DNA from: Mycobacterium sp. E787
GTDB taxonomy: Bacteria; Actinomycetota; Actinomycetes; Mycobacteriales; Mycobacteriaceae
Length of the DNA stretch: 64,000 bases
Reading direction: 5' to 3'
NCBI RefSeq assembly: GCF_001668725.1
Contig: NZ_LZKL01000056.1
Coordinates: 1-64,000 of the forward strand
Below are positions 48,401 through 56,431 of the stretch, one piece after another; within the stretch, counting starts at the first letter, position 1, and each line of letters begins with the position of its first letter. Under the pieces are notes generated by a model. The model was not told the origin of the DNA. It searched no databases and saw only the letters and a list, made by a program, of their open reading frames with translations. The translations under genes and the position numbers were made by a program.

Positions 48401-48633
48401 GGCCGACCGGCGAGATCGGCGGCATGGGCCTGGAGGGCGCCGTGCGGCTCGGTTTCAGCAAGGAGCTCGCCGCGGAGGCGGATCCCGTTGCGCGCGAACA
48501 GCTCTTCGACAAGCTTGTGGCGGCGGCCTACCAGCACGGCAAGGCGCTGCGGTCGGCCACCACGTTCGAACTCGACGACGTCATCGACCCCGCGGACTCC
48601 CGGGCCTGGATCGCCAGGCTACCGGGAGGCTGA
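45427..48633 (+). CDS. Single-chain multidomain (long-chain) acyl-CoA carboxylase
   Basis: Biotin-dependent enzyme with all three functions in one 1068-residue chain. Residues 1-450 are biotin carboxylase (IANRGEIALRIIRTA, ALAGGGGRGMRKV near 155, EVNPRIQVEHTITEE near 286). Residues 480-560 include the biotin carrier domain with EAMKM near 520. Residues 575-1068 are the carboxyltransferase (GRRTARENIADLVDPGSFVEYG near 602, GGRPGDTD near 709, GGGLGVYPPEAIGPVD, MAGGSFRAP near 978). The layout is that of the M. avium subsp. paratuberculosis LCC, which forms a hexamer and accepts acyl-CoAs of various lengths. It is coupled to fadD. Confidence 0.92.
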   Translation: MSAPLLIANRGEIALRIIRTATELGVRTVAVYAEDDADSPHVHAADEAIPLPGAGPAAYLDHAELLAAAKKSGAELIHPGYGFLSENAEFARACAAAGCTFAGPGAEVLELVGNKASARAAAVAAGVPVLPATEGPSGVGDIKAFLAARGGAVMIKALAGGGGRGMRKVTGADQVDHAYQQCAAEAHLGFGDPALFAEAVLPAARHIEVQVVGAPAGHQTHALALGDRDCSVQRRYQKLVEIAPAQGLSDDLRRALHRAAARLCARVGLRGLATVEFLVAGEEFVFLEVNPRIQVEHTITEETTGVDLVAAQLAIARGASHYQLGLPAGIASDGNEVIGEPAAPRGIAIQARVNTETLAADGTVAPAAGALTVFSPPSGPGVRVDTYGRPGLVISPRYDSLLAKVVVHVHGSSVQAAVRKARTALGEFGIEGVRTNLELLRELLSDSQLEAGWVTTDFVDEKLPELAAAALSHQHDVRAAPVELYPGEEALRAQLAGTVVEVAAEGEEIAAGGQVVVLEAMKMQHVLAAPDTLRTVRSLVAPGQVVGTGDPLVVFTRTGAGADDEFHSAVMDLDRPRADLDEVVHRHLLTLDEGRPAAVAKRHERGRRTARENIADLVDPGSFVEYGALAIAAQRSRRSEDDLIANTPADGLVAGLATIGGAAAVVVSYDYTVLAGTQGMRNHAKTDRVFELATRKRLPVVLFAEGGGGRPGDTDVGGAAGLDVPTFRMLAALNGRVPLVSIVSGRCFAGNAALAGVCDVIIATPDANIGMGGPAMIEGGGLGVYPPEAIGPVDVQRHNGVVSVVARDEPHAVALAKQYLSYFRGPLGDWAAPDPRLARHVVPQNRLRAYDVHRAIASVVDVGSVLELRPDYGVGIVTALVRVEGVAYGLIANSTHHLGGAIDAEAADKAGDFLALCESFQLPVISLCDTPGFMVGPDAEREAAVRRFGRMFVLGARLTVPLGMIILRKGYGLGAMAMAGGSFRAPRFTVAWPTGEIGGMGLEGAVRLGFSKELAAEADPVAREQLFDKLVAAAYQHGKALRSATTFELDDVIDPADSRAWIARLPGG

Positions 48634-48646
48634 GGGTCGACGCGTG

Positions 48647-48994
48647 TTATCCGTGGCCCGAACCGCAGCCGACGCCCGGCAGGCAGCCCGTGCCGCCAGG
48701 AACGCCGCCGGGCCCGGCGAACTGCCCGCCGGAGCCGCAGCCGACACCCGGCACGCAGCCCTGCCCGCCGGGGCCGCCGCCGGGCCCCTGGTTCTGCCCG
48801 CCCGAGCCGCAGTTGCCGTTGGCGTCGCAGCCGCCGCCGCCCGGGTCGTCCTTGATGACGACGTGCGTGGGCGCGGGGGCGGCCGGCGCCGCGGAGGCAA
48901 CCGGATCGGTCATGGCGATCGGCGCGGCCGCGATCGCCGCGGCGGCCGCCCCGCCCACCACCAGTCTTTTCGCGAGGGTTAATTTCGTGAACAT
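48647..48994 (-). CDS. Secreted Cys/Gly-rich repeat protein
   Basis: 115 residues from ATG 48994 (MFTKLTLAKRL). A signal peptide with VVGGAAAAAIAAAPIAM ends at SAAPA near residue 37. The mature part is about 55 residues of Gly, Pro and Cys in three units, each with Cys, four or five residues, then CGSGG and a GPGG-PGG linker; GCVPGVGCGSGG and GCLPGVGCGSG are the clearest. Three cysteine pairs suggest disulfide loops or metal binding. I do not recognise the family. It is convergent with the carboxylase gene. Confidence 0.7.
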   Translation of the reverse strand: MFTKLTLAKRLVVGGAAAAAIAAAPIAMTDPVASAAPAAPAPTHVVIKDDPGGGGCDANGNCGSGGQNQGPGGGPGGQGCVPGVGCGSGGQFAGPGGVPGGTGCLPGVGCGSGHG

Positions 48995-49072
48995 GCGGGT
49001 CGCATACCACCCAGACACGTGTGTAAAACATCCTTGTAGCGAACCGGGCAGCGAACGGGAAGGCACACCGCG

Positions 49073-49840
49073 ATGACCTCACAGGATTTGACCGGCCGCA
49101 CGGCCATTATCACCGGCGCGTCGCGGGGGATCGGGCTGGCGATCGCGCAGCAGCTGGCGGCGGCCGGCGCCGACGTGGTGCTGACCGCCCGCAAACAGGA
49201 GGCAGCGGACGCGGCGGCGGCGCAGGTCGGCGAGAAGGCCGTCGGCGTCGGCGCGCACGCCGTCGACGAGGAGGCCGCGCGACGCTGTGTGGATCTCACG
49301 CTGGAGCGCTTCGGCCGCGTCGACATCCTGGTCAACAACGCGGGAACGAATCCGGCGTACGGTCCGCTGATCGACCAGGACCACGCCAGGTTCACCAAGA
49401 TCTTCGACGTCAACCTGTGGGCCCCGCTGCTGTGGACGTCGCTCGTGGTCAAGTCGTGGATGGGCGAGCACGGCGGCGCGATCGTGAACACCGCCTCGAT
49501 CGGCGGCCTGCACCAGTCGCCGGCGATGGGCATGTACAACGCCACCAAGGCCGCGCTGATCCACGCCACCAAGCAACTGGCGCTGGAACTTTCGCCGCGC
49601 GTCCGGGTCAACGCGATCGCGCCGGGTGTGGTGCGCACCAGGCTGGCCGAGGCGCTGTGGAAGGACCACGAGGACCCGCTGGCGGCGACGATCGCGCTCG
49701 GGCGCATCGGTGAGCCGGCCGATGTGGCGGGCGCGGTCGCCTTCCTGGTCTCGGACGCGGCGAGCTGGATCACCGGGGAGACGTTGGTGATCGACGGCGG
49801 CCTGCTGCTGGGGCCCGCGCAGGGGTTCCAGGCCCCATGA
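49073..49840 (+). CDS. Short-chain dehydrogenase/reductase (Rv2766c homologue)
   Basis: 255-residue classical SDR. The NAD(P) motif TGASRGIGLA is near residue 14, NNAG near residue 87, the catalytic Ser in NTASIGG near residue 140, and Tyr-Lys in YNATK near residue 156. GGGAAGG precedes the ATG. The stop overlaps the next ATG (ATGA), and two acyl-CoA dehydrogenases follow in the same chain. A role as 3-hydroxyacyl-CoA or ketoacyl reductase is likely; the substrate is unproven. Confidence 0.9.
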   Translation: MTSQDLTGRTAIITGASRGIGLAIAQQLAAAGADVVLTARKQEAADAAAAQVGEKAVGVGAHAVDEEAARRCVDLTLERFGRVDILVNNAGTNPAYGPLIDQDHARFTKIFDVNLWAPLLWTSLVVKSWMGEHGGAIVNTASIGGLHQSPAMGMYNATKAALIHATKQLALELSPRVRVNAIAPGVVRTRLAEALWKDHEDPLAATIALGRIGEPADVAGAVAFLVSDAASWITGETLVIDGGLLLGPAQGFQAP

Positions 49841-51033
49841 GTCCCGAGGCCGACCTCAAGGCGCGGGTCCGGGCGCTGCTCGACGAGCACGACCCTGCCG
49901 TCACCGAACCGCGGGAATTCCTTGCGGCGCAATACGACGCGGGGCTGGCGTGGGTGCACCTGCCGGAGGGCTTCGGCGGGCTGGGCCTGCCGCGCAAGGC
50001 CCAGGAACTCGTCGACGCCGAGCTCGCCGCCGCCGGCGCGCCGGTGGGCGGCACCGTCAAGAACTACATCGGCATGGGCATGGCGGCCCCGACGATCGCG
50101 GCGTTCGGGACCGACGACCAGAAGCGAAAGTTCCTGCGCCCCTTGTTCACCGGCGAACAGATCTACTGCCAGCTGTTCAGCGAGCCCGGTGCCGGCTCGG
50201 ACCTGGCCGGCGTGTCGACCCGCGCGGTGCGCGCGTCCGGTTTGCAAGGGGACGACTGGATCGTCAACGGGCAGAAGGTGTGGACGTCGCAGGCGCAGCA
50301 CGCGAGCATGGCCATCCTGGTCGCGCGCACCGATCCGACGGTGCCCAAACACGCCGGCCTGACGTACTTCCTGTGCGACATGACCCAGCCCGGGGTCGAG
50401 GTCCGGCCGCTGCGTCAGATCACCGGCGAGGCGGAATTCAACGAGGTTTTCCTCACCGACGTACGGGTGCCGGACGCCAACCGGCTCGGCCCGGAGGGCG
50501 GCGGCTGGCGCGTCGCGACCACCACGCTCAACAACGAGCGCATCGCCATCGGCACCCGAGCGGGAACGCCGCGGGAGGGCGGCCACATCGGCAAGGTCAC
50601 CCGGGCCTGGCGAAGCGAGCCGGCGCTGCGCAACCCCGCCATGCGCGACGAGCTCATGCGGCTGTGGGTCGACGCCGAGGTGCTGCGGCTGGCCGGCGAG
50701 CGGCTGCGGCAGCAGGCCAGCACCGGGCAGCCCGGGCCGGAGGGTGCGGGCATGAAGGTGGCCTTCGCCCGCCTGGCCCAGGCCATCTCGGGTTTCGAGA
50801 TCGAGCTGCACGGCGAGGCCGGGCTGAGCTACGACGACTGGACCATGCGCAGGCCCGAAACGGTCGACCTGATCGGCCGCGGGCCCGGATACCGCTACCT
50901 GCGGGCCCGTGGCAACTCCATCGAGGGCGGCACGTCGGAGGTGTTGCGCAACACCATCTCCGAGCGGATCCTCGGTCTGCCGGGCGAACACCGCGTCGAC
51001 AAGGACGTCGCGTGGAAGGACCTGCCCCGATGA
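49837..51033 (+). CDS. Acyl-CoA dehydrogenase, alpha-type subunit
   Basis: 398 residues. LFSEPGAGSDLAGVSTRAV near residue 112 is the FAD/substrate loop, NGQKVWTSQAQHA near residue 144 follows, and GNSIEGGTSEVLRNTISERILGLP near residue 366 carries the likely catalytic glutamate. The adjacent coupled acyl-CoA dehydrogenase is shorter and more divergent. Such pairs in mycobacteria (for example FadE28-FadE29) form mixed tetramers, and I infer the same here. Which FadE number applies cannot be decided by eye. Confidence 0.87.
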   Translation: MSPEADLKARVRALLDEHDPAVTEPREFLAAQYDAGLAWVHLPEGFGGLGLPRKAQELVDAELAAAGAPVGGTVKNYIGMGMAAPTIAAFGTDDQKRKFLRPLFTGEQIYCQLFSEPGAGSDLAGVSTRAVRASGLQGDDWIVNGQKVWTSQAQHASMAILVARTDPTVPKHAGLTYFLCDMTQPGVEVRPLRQITGEAEFNEVFLTDVRVPDANRLGPEGGGWRVATTTLNNERIAIGTRAGTPREGGHIGKVTRAWRSEPALRNPAMRDELMRLWVDAEVLRLAGERLRQQASTGQPGPEGAGMKVAFARLAQAISGFEIELHGEAGLSYDDWTMRRPETVDLIGRGPGYRYLRARGNSIEGGTSEVLRNTISERILGLPGEHRVDKDVAWKDLPR

Positions 51034-52136
51034 CCGACAAGGACACGCTCGATCTGTTGTACTCCGACACCGAGGAGGCGCTGCGCGACAGCGTCCGCCA
51101 GCTGTTCGCCGACCGCTGCCCACCCGAACTGGTCGCCCGAGCCTACGGCCCTGAGCCACAGGACTTTTCAGCACTTTGGCGGACCCTCGCCGCCGAACTC
51201 GGGGTGGCGGGGCTGCTGGTGCCCGAGTCGCTCGGCGGCGCCGGCGCGGGCGCGCGCGAGGCCGCGGTGGTCATGGAGGAGATCGGGCGGGCCGTCGCGC
51301 CGGTGCCGTTCCTGTCCAGCGCGGTGCTGGCCACCGTCGCGCTGCTGAGCGCCGGCGACGGCGAGACTGTGCCCGCGCTGGCCCGGGGCGAGCTCACCGC
51401 CGCGCTGGTGCTGCCGCTCTCCACCGCGCCGGGCGACGCCGTCGCGGGCGTCACCGCCGGGGCCGACGGGCTGAGCGGACTGGTCGGCAGCGTCGCGGGC
51501 GCAGCCGAGGCCGACGTGCTGGTGGTGCCCGCAGCGGGGCCGGACGGGCTCGAGCTGCACACCGTGCCCCGGACGGCGCAAGGCGTGCAGGTGACGCCGG
51601 TGCTGGCGCTGGACATGACGAGACCGCTTGCCAGCGTTAGCTTTTCGCGGGCCCCGTCGTCACCGGTCGGAGCGGGGGAGTCCGCGGTGGCCGAAGCGCT
51701 GCAGACGGCGGCGGCCCTGCTGGCGTCCGAGCAACTCGGGCTGGCGCAGTGGTGTTTCGACACGACCCTGGATTACGTCAAGCAGCGCAAGCAGTTCGGG
51801 CGCCCGATCGGCTCCTACCAGGCGATCAAACACCGGCTGGCGGACCTGTGGTTCGAGGTCGGCGCCGCGACGGCGGCTGCCAGGTACGCGGCCGACACGT
51901 GCGCCCGCGGCGATGACGACGCGCCCACCGCGGCCGCGATCGCGCAGGCCTACTGCAGCGGCATCGCCGTGCACGCGGCCGAGGAATGCGTGCAACTGCA
52001 CGGCGGCATCGGCATGACCTGGGAGTATCCGGCGCACCTGTACCTCAAGCGCGCCAAGAGCGACCAGTTGGCGCTCGGCACCGCCTATAGCCACCGGACC
52101 CGGCTGGCCCAGCTGGTGGACCTGCCGGACTCTTGA
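51030..52136 (+). CDS. Acyl-CoA dehydrogenase, beta-type subunit
   Basis: 368 residues from ATG 51030, overlapping the preceding stop (ATGA). The N-terminal helical domain and C-terminal DYVKQRKQFGRPIGSYQAIKHRLAD near residue 242 are typical, as is LHGGIGMTWEYPAHLYLKRA near residue 322. The SEPxxGSD-type loop is not conserved and the middle domain is Ala/Gly-rich, which fits a partner subunit. It overlaps the convergent PAS gene by 52 bases. Confidence 0.85.
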   Translation: MTDKDTLDLLYSDTEEALRDSVRQLFADRCPPELVARAYGPEPQDFSALWRTLAAELGVAGLLVPESLGGAGAGAREAAVVMEEIGRAVAPVPFLSSAVLATVALLSAGDGETVPALARGELTAALVLPLSTAPGDAVAGVTAGADGLSGLVGSVAGAAEADVLVVPAAGPDGLELHTVPRTAQGVQVTPVLALDMTRPLASVSFSRAPSSPVGAGESAVAEALQTAAALLASEQLGLAQWCFDTTLDYVKQRKQFGRPIGSYQAIKHRLADLWFEVGAATAAARYAADTCARGDDDAPTAAAIAQAYCSGIAVHAAEECVQLHGGIGMTWEYPAHLYLKRAKSDQLALGTAYSHRTRLAQLVDLPDS

Positions 52137-52582
52137 CCCGCTGTGTCGCTGTTGGTCCAGCGCTCCTCGGTGCGGTCGTGGAAGGTGACCAGCGCGACGG
52201 TGTCGTCGCGGCGTCGCATCGCCGACTTGCTCATGCTGGCCCACACCGAGTGGCCGGATTTGTGCCGCAGCTCGACGAGCCGCTCGGCGCCCGTGCCGAT
52301 CAGCGCGACCCAGTGATCGTCGGCCGGCAGGTCGCGGAAGAGGTGTTCGAACTCCATCTGGAGCAGCTCGTCGGGAGAGTGGCCCACCATTTCGCAGAAC
52401 GAGCCGTTGGCGAACAGGATGGTGCCAAGGCGGTCAACCGCCAGGGCCGGCGCCGGCAGCCTGTTCAGGACGACCAAAGCCGGCATGCGGTGCAGTTCGT
52501 CGATCGGCAGGTGATCCGGGGGCCGCGGGCTTCGACGCTCGATTCGTCGACCGTTGACGGCTGTGGGAATCTTCCCGATCAC
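52085..52582 (-). CDS. PAS-domain protein
   Basis: About 165 residues with one PAS domain: LNRLPAPALAVDRLGTILFANGSFCEMVGHSPDELLQ near residues 38-75 (split here by position) and a C-terminal VALVTFHDRTEER. There is no kinase, HTH or cyclase domain, so it may be a stand-alone sensor. I use GTG 52582, preceded by GGGGG. The frame opens to a GTG at 52687, but that extra part is AT-richer and not protein-like. It ends inside the convergent acyl-CoA dehydrogenase gene. Confidence 0.65.
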   Translation of the reverse strand: MIGKIPTAVNGRRIERRSPRPPDHLPIDELHRMPALVVLNRLPAPALAVDRLGTILFANGSFCEMVGHSPDELLQMEFEHLFRDLPADDHWVALIGTGAERLVELRHKSGHSVWASMSKSAMRRRDDTVALVTFHDRTEERWTNSDTAGQESGRSTSWASRVRWL

Positions 52583-53039
52583 GCCTACCCCCGTCGTCGC
52601 CCTGGCATTTCGCTCCGATGCGGGAAATTGCGCGCACTTAGAATGCGATGACAGCAAATGGTATGGGAAGTGGCGTGATAAGTCCACAGTTCGCAGGCGG
52701 CATTAGCTATTTGCCACATGCCTAATTAAGCCGGCGCGTCTTCCACCGCATCAGCGGAGATTTCGCTGCGCGCGTTATTAGCTGCACAGTGCCATTTCGT
52801 CTCCGCAGGGCGCCAGTTCAGCAAACTCAAGGACGCATCACCGCTACCCGTCGAAAGCCCCGGTCACCGGCGATAACCGCGGGCAGCAACTTCCTCCTGG
52901 CGGGATTCGCTAACTCGGGCCGGCGACCGCCTTGCCCCGGCGTTTCGCTCAGAAAGATCAAAACCATTTCGTCCGGCAAAGTGCTCCGGGTGGCCATCGT
53001 GGGTTCGCCGGGCGCTGGGCGCTGCCGCACAGTAGCCAA
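52583..53039 (+). other. Intergenic region between PAS gene and glycosyltransferase
   Basis: About 450 bases with no supported gene. The part at 52640-52790 is distinctly AT-richer and should hold the divergent promoters of the PAS gene and the glycosyltransferase, but I found no clean -10/-35 pair. Open frames at 52789 and 52932 have no coding similarity before 53040. Confidence 0.5.
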
Positions 53040-54284
53040 ATGCGTGCGTTGCTCTCGACATACGATTCGCGCGGCGGCGTCGAGCCGCTGCTCGGTCTCG
53101 CCGTCGAGTTGCGGGCCCTCGGCGCCGAGGTCCGCATCTGCGCGCCCCCGGACGAGGAGTTCGCCGAACGGGCGGCCGGTCTCGGCGTGCCGCTGGTGCC
53201 GTTCGGGGAGTCGGTGCGCGCGCTGACGGCCGCGGCGACGCCGCCGTCGGAGGCGGACCTGCGGCGGCACGTCGACGAGCTGATCGCAGCGCAGTTCGAC
53301 GCGGTGGCCGCGGCGGCGCAGGACTGCGATGCCCTGGTGGCGGCGGGCCTGCTGCCCGCCGCGGCCGGCGCGCGCTCGGCGGCCGAAATGCTGGGCATTC
53401 ACTACGTCTACGCGAGCTATCACCCGACCGATCTGCCGTCACCGCACCACCCGCCGCCGTCGTTCTGGACCGCGCCGCTGCCGCCCGGCGCGGTCGACAA
53501 CCGGGTGCTGTGGGAGTTGGATGGCCGAAACGCCAACGCCCACTTCGGCGCCACGCTCAACGCGCACCGAGCATCGATCGGCCTGCCGCCGGTCGACAAC
53601 GTCCGTGACCACGCCATCGCCGAGCGTCCCTGGCTGGCGGCGGACCCGACCCTGGGCCCGTGGCCCTTGCCCGCTGATCTCGACGTCGTCCAAACCGGCG
53701 CCTGGCTGGTGCAGGACACCCGCCCGCTGCCCGGCGAGCTGGTGGAGTTCCTGGACGCCGGCGACGCCCCGGTGTACGTGGGGTTCGGCAGCATGCCCGT
53801 GCCCGCGCTCGAGGCCACCTCGCGGGCGGCCATCGCGGCGATCCGGGCGCAGGGCCGCCGCGCGGTGCTCGCCCGGGGCTGGGCCGGCCTGGCGCCGATC
53901 GACCGGGGCGACGACTGCGTTGCCGTGGGCGAGGTCAACCAGCAGGCGCTGTTCGCCCGGGTCGCCGCCGTCGTGCACCACGGCGGCGCGGGCACGACGA
54001 CGGCGGCCGCGCGGGCCGGCGCGCCCCAGGTGGTGGTGCCGCAGGGGGCCGACCAGCTGTACTGGGCGCGCCGGGTCGCCCAGCTGGGCGTCGGGGCCGC
54101 GCTGTGCGGGGCGGCGCCGACGACGGACGCCCTGTCCTGCGCGCTGGCGACCGCCCTGGCCCCCGACACCCGCGCGCGAGCCGGCGCGCTGGCCGGCGAG
54201 ATCCGCACCGACGGGGCGACGGTGGCCGCGGCGCTGCTGCTCGAGACGCTCGGCGCAAGCGGCGGCACCGGCTTGGCGCTATAG
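53040..54284 (+). CDS. UDP-glycosyltransferase-like enzyme (GT1/GT28 type)
   Basis: 414 residues. MRALLSTYDSRGGVEPLLGLAVELRALG is the N-terminal acceptor-domain start of the glycopeptidolipid and phenolic-glycolipid glycosyltransferase type. The C-terminal donor-binding region has VYVGFGSMP near residue 245 and HHGGAGTTTAAARAGAPQVVVP near residue 318. Acceptor unknown; related mycobacterial enzymes glycosylate surface lipids. ATG 53040 is chosen from this N terminus. It overlaps the convergent hydrolase by six bases. Confidence 0.85.
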   Translation: MRALLSTYDSRGGVEPLLGLAVELRALGAEVRICAPPDEEFAERAAGLGVPLVPFGESVRALTAAATPPSEADLRRHVDELIAAQFDAVAAAAQDCDALVAAGLLPAAAGARSAAEMLGIHYVYASYHPTDLPSPHHPPPSFWTAPLPPGAVDNRVLWELDGRNANAHFGATLNAHRASIGLPPVDNVRDHAIAERPWLAADPTLGPWPLPADLDVVQTGAWLVQDTRPLPGELVEFLDAGDAPVYVGFGSMPVPALEATSRAAIAAIRAQGRRAVLARGWAGLAPIDRGDDCVAVGEVNQQALFARVAAVVHHGGAGTTTAAARAGAPQVVVPQGADQLYWARRVAQLGVGAALCGAAPTTDALSCALATALAPDTRARAGALAGEIRTDGATVAAALLLETLGASGGTGLAL

Positions 54285-55013
54285 CGCCGAACCGAAGAGC
54301 TCCGTCATCGCCGCCCAGTGCCGCTCGTCGGCGGCCGGGTCATAGGGCGGGTTGTCGGGGACCGCGAACCCGTGGCCGGCCGGGTACCACTCGATGGTGT
54401 GTTCGACGCCCGCCGCCGTCAGCGCCTTGTCGAGCTGCTCGGCGTGATCGGCGGTGAACGACGCGTCGTTCTCGGCGCCGCCCACGTAGACCTTGGCGGT
54501 CATCCGGTCGGCCAGCAGGTGCGGGCTGTCCGCGCCGTCGCTCACCAGCCCGCCGCCGTGGAAGGACGCGGCGGCGGCGACGCGCTCGGGGAGGCGCCCG
54601 GCCACCACCAACGAGGTCCGGCCGCCCATGCAATACCCGCACACGCCGAAGCGCTGCCCGGACACCTCGGGCCGCGCGGCCAGGTAGTCGAAGAAGGCGC
54701 CCGCGTCGCCTGCCATCTTGTCGGGTGTGATGCTGCCGATCATGGCGAACAGGCGCCCGCGTTCCTTGGCGTCGCCGAACACGGTGGCCATGTCGAACGG
54801 CGCCCAGTCGCCGCTGCGGTAGTACACGTCGGGAAGCAGGACGGCATAACCGAATCCGGCCAGCTTGGCGGCCATCTGGTCGAAGGTGTCGCGCACCCCG
54901 CCGGCATCGCAGTACATGATCACGCCGGGCCAGGGGCCCGGGCCTTCGGGCGTGAACAGGCGGACGGGGCAGGAGCCGTCGGGAGTGGTGACGCTGTCGG
55001 TGATCTTCGGCAT
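54279..55013 (-). CDS. Dienelactone-hydrolase family protein (Rv2765 homologue)
   Basis: 244-residue alpha/beta hydrolase. The nucleophile elbow is GYCMGGRTS near residue 126 (Cys, as in dienelactone hydrolases), an acid lies in the GGAENDASF region near residue 178, and the catalytic His is in PAGHGFAVPD near residue 212. The N-terminal part has VIMYCDAGGVRD near residue 32. Substrate unknown. The ATG at 55013 is divergent from thyA, 42 bases away. Confidence 0.87.
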   Translation of the reverse strand: MPKITDSVTTPDGSCPVRLFTPEGPGPWPGVIMYCDAGGVRDTFDQMAAKLAGFGYAVLLPDVYYRSGDWAPFDMATVFGDAKERGRLFAMIGSITPDKMAGDAGAFFDYLAARPEVSGQRFGVCGYCMGGRTSLVVAGRLPERVAAAASFHGGGLVSDGADSPHLLADRMTAKVYVGGAENDASFTADHAEQLDKALTAAGVEHTIEWYPAGHGFAVPDNPPYDPAADERHWAAMTELFGSAL

Positions 55014-55043
55014 GGGATCCGTTCTACTCCTTACGCACCGAAG

Positions 55044-55049
55044 TAAGCT
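55044..55049 (+). promoter_or_regulatory. -10 element of thyA (leaderless start)
   Basis: TAAGCT, then gaccgc and GTG at 55056. Confidence 0.55.
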
Positions 55050-55055
55050 GACCGC

Positions 55056-55856
55056 GTGTCGATCCCCACCCCCTACGAGGATCTGCTCCGCCTCGTGCTC
55101 GAGAGTGGCGCGGTGAAATCCGACCGCACCGGCACCGGAACCCGCAGCCTGTTCGGCCGGCAGCTGCGTTACGACCTGTCGGCCGGCTTCCCGCTGCTGA
55201 CCACCAAGAGGGTGCACCTCAAGTCGGTGGTCTACGAGCTGCTCTGGTTTCTGCGCGGCGACTCCAACGTCGCGTGGCTGCACCAGCACGGCGTCACCAT
55301 CTGGGACGAATGGGCAAGCGACACGGGCGATCTCGGACCGATCTACGGCGTGCAATGGCGGTCCTGGCCGACCCCGTCGGGCGAGCACGTCGACCAGATC
55401 AGCGCCGCACTGGAGTTGCTGCGCACCGATCCCGATTCGCGGCGGATCATCGTGTCGGCGTGGAACGTCGGCGACATCCCGCGGATGGCGCTGCCGCCGT
55501 GCCACGCGTTCTTCCAGTTCTACGTGGCCGACGGGCGGCTGAGCTGCCAGCTGTACCAGCGCAGCGCGGACCTGTTCCTCGGGGTGCCGTTCAACATCGC
55601 CAGCTACGCGCTGCTCACCCACATGATGGCGGCCCAGGCCGGACTGTCGGTGGGCGAGTTCGTCTGGACCGGCGGCGACTGTCACATCTACGACAACCAC
55701 GTCGAACAGGTGCGCACCCAGCTGGCCCGTGAGCCCCGGCCGTATCCGGAACTCGTTCTGGCGCAACGCGATTCGATCTTCGACTACACCTATGACGACG
55801 TCGTCGTGAGGAACTACGACCCGCACCCGGCGATCAAAGCCCCCGTCGCCGTATGA
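55056..55856 (+). CDS. thyA: Thymidylate synthase ThyA
   Basis: Folate-dependent methylation of dUMP to dTMP. The 266-residue protein has [13 protein letters not shown] near residue 22, [16 protein letters not shown] near residue 83, the nucleophile in [13 protein letters not shown] near residue 146, and [20 protein letters not shown] near residue 168. GTG 55056 follows the -10 by six bases. folA starts seven bases after the stop, giving the usual thyA-folA pair. A second, unrelated thymidylate synthase (thyX) is encoded at 60853. Confidence 0.97.
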   Translation: MSIPTPYEDLLRLVLESGAVKSDRTGTGTRSLFGRQLRYDLSAGFPLLTTKRVHLKSVVYELLWFLRGDSNVAWLHQHGVTIWDEWASDTGDLGPIYGVQWRSWPTPSGEHVDQISAALELLRTDPDSRRIIVSAWNVGDIPRMALPPCHAFFQFYVADGRLSCQLYQRSADLFLGVPFNIASYALLTHMMAAQAGLSVGEFVWTGGDCHIYDNHVEQVRTQLAREPRPYPELVLAQRDSIFDYTYDDVVVRNYDPHPAIKAPVAV

Positions 55857-55863
55857 GCCGTAC

Positions 55864-56349
55864 ATGACCTCCCTGGGCCTGGTCTGGGCTCAGTCGACGT
55901 CGGGCGTCATCGGGCGCGGCGGTGACATCCCGTGGCGGGTGCCCGAGGACCTGGCCCGGTTCAAGCAGATCACCCTGGGGCACACGGTGGTGATGGGCCG
56001 GCGGACCTGGGAGTCGCTGCCGGCCCGGGTCCGTCCGCTGCCCGGCCGCCGCAACGTGGTGCTGACCCGGCAGCCCGACTACCGGGCCGACGGGGCCGAG
56101 GTCGCCGGTTCGCTCGAGGCCGCGCTCACCGAGCCCGACGCGTGGGTGATCGGCGGCGCGGAGGTCTATGCGCTCGCGCTGCCGCTGGCCGCCCGCTGCG
56201 AGGTCACCGAGGTCGAGATCGACCTGGTGCGCGACGACGAGGACGCGCTGGCCCCGGTGCTCGACGAGTCGTGGCTGGGCGAGACGGGGGAGTGGCAGGT
56301 CAGCCGCGCGGGGCCGCGGTACCGGTTCCACAGCTACCGCCGGGCCTGA
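55864..56349 (+). CDS. folA: Dihydrofolate reductase
   Basis: Regenerates tetrahydrofolate from the dihydrofolate made by ThyA. The 161-residue protein has [31 protein letters not shown] near residues 4-34 (split here; Asp of the active site in the PWRVPEDL segment), GRRTWESLP near residue 46 and [12 protein letters not shown] near residue 94. It is in an operon with thyA. Length and motifs match M. tuberculosis DfrA. Confidence 0.96.
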   Translation: MTSLGLVWAQSTSGVIGRGGDIPWRVPEDLARFKQITLGHTVVMGRRTWESLPARVRPLPGRRNVVLTRQPDYRADGAEVAGSLEAALTEPDAWVIGGAEVYALALPLAARCEVTEVEIDLVRDDEDALAPVLDESWLGETGEWQVSRAGPRYRFHSYRRA

Positions 56350-56431
56350 GCCCGGATCGGCGCCCGTGCCATACTCGGACGCGGGGTCGGTGTCGCCGGG
56401 GTTTTTCACCAGACGTTGCCAGGAGGGGGAA

